This document shows, piece by piece, positions 6,204 through 6,584 of a stretch of 6,584 nt of DNA (position 1 is the stretch's first letter; each line of letters opens with the position of its first letter). The stretch lies in contig SLFE01000108.1 in the NCBI GenBank assembly GCA_007124415.1, forward strand, positions 1 to 6,584, written 5' to 3'. Both the position numbers and the translations under genes were made by a program. Below the pieces are notes generated by a model. The model was given only the letters and a program-made list of their open reading frames with translations. It had not been told where the DNA came from and did no database searches. The DNA comes from Waddliaceae bacterium. Lineage in GTDB: Bacteria; Chlamydiota; Chlamydiia; Chlamydiales; SLFE01.

Positions 6204-6584
6204 TCAGTGTTTAGCAAATTTCATGAAAGTCTCGTATTTTGGACTCAGCGTCTGAAAAGCCTCTCCCCCGTCCTCGGGATTCTTGTCAGGGTGAAATTTT
6301 ATCGCGAATTTCTTCCAAAGCCGCCCGCAATAAGGCAACATTTGATCGCCGCTCATGCTTTGAGCTTGTCGCGAATCAATCAAATCCGGAATGTAGCGCA
6401 TCAGGCTATTGATTAAATCAATGTAAGCCGGTTTAAGCAAGTAATTTTTTATTTTTAATCTTAAAACTTCATCTTCTTCTTGCAAGTCTCTTTTAATATC
6501 TTCTTCGCTTAGATGCTTGAACTTATGTCGGTAACATCTTTTTACCTGGTCATCTGATACTTCGCTCTCCGATAAATTACCCTC
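6204..6584 (-). CDS. J-domain-like protein, C-terminal part (5' end cut by window edge)
   Basis: The reading frame is open from the right edge to the TGA at 6204-6206, giving 126 visible residues. A TTG at 6485 is in frame, but nothing marks it as the true start. Near the C terminus, YCGRLWKKFAIKFHPDKNP matches J-domain helix II and the HPD loop (HPD encoded at 6285-6293). EAFQTLSPKYETFMKF then corresponds to helix III, and the protein ends soon after. J-domains stimulate the ATPase of DnaK/Hsp70 through HPD, so a co-chaperone role is expected. The usual helix I pattern (YxxLG) is not evident before it, and no G/F or zinc-finger region is present in the visible part, so this is not classical DnaJ. 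Upstream residues are charged and probably helical. It lies 136 bases before trkH on the same strand. Its partner and the N-terminal half are unknown. Confidence 0.7.
   Translation of the reverse strand, partial: EGNLSESEVSDDQVKRCYRHKFKHLSEEDIKRDLQEEDEVLRLKIKNYLLKPAYIDLINSLMRYIPDLIDSRQAQSMSGDQMLPYCGRLWKKFAIKFHPDKNPEDGGEAFQTLSPKYETFMKFAKH

Overview
This is a gene-dense bacterial window with roughly balanced base composition and almost no intergenic space. The best taxonomic guess is the phylum Chlamydiota, probably an environmental (non-Chlamydiaceae) lineage. The N-terminal half of the branching enzyme carries stretches such as VYHQNGLLAHDPYAF and DWVPGHFPVD that match chlamydial GlgB as I remember it. 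An uncharacterised protein directly upstream of glgB also matches the arrangement I remember in Chlamydia. This is memory plus inference, with no alignment run (about 0.65).

Layout, left to right. Positions 1-3422 hold a three-gene minus-strand operon read right to left: mtaB (tRNA methylthiotransferase), a 354-residue unassigned protein, and glgB (glycogen branching enzyme, running off the left edge). Both junctions are 4-base ATGA stop/start overlaps, so the genes are probably translationally coupled. A good sigma-70-type promoter lies immediately before the mtaB ATG, in an AT-rich spacer with an A9T5 tract. Diverging from that spacer is a plus-strand gene of 178 codons (3515-4051) of unknown function with one possible membrane segment. 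It runs tail to tail into trkA and overlaps it by 68 bases.

Positions 3984-6067 hold a minus-strand trkH-trkA pair, again joined by an ATGA overlap. They encode a four-pore-loop potassium translocating subunit and its single-unit RCK regulatory partner. A promoter (TTTACA-17-TATATG) and an AAGGAG ribosome binding site precede trkH. At the right edge (6204-6584, minus strand) is the C-terminal part of a protein ending in a J-domain-like segment with an intact HPD motif. Its reading frame is open to the window edge.

Functionally the window combines three things: glycogen synthesis linked to a tRNA(ANN) modification enzyme, potassium uptake, and a probable Hsp70 co-chaperone. The least explained parts are the 354-residue protein, whose C-terminal segment resembles the C-terminal beta-sandwich of GH95-type glycosidases, and the 178-residue protein. 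No mobile element, CRISPR array, tRNA, rRNA or convincing intrinsic terminator was seen.
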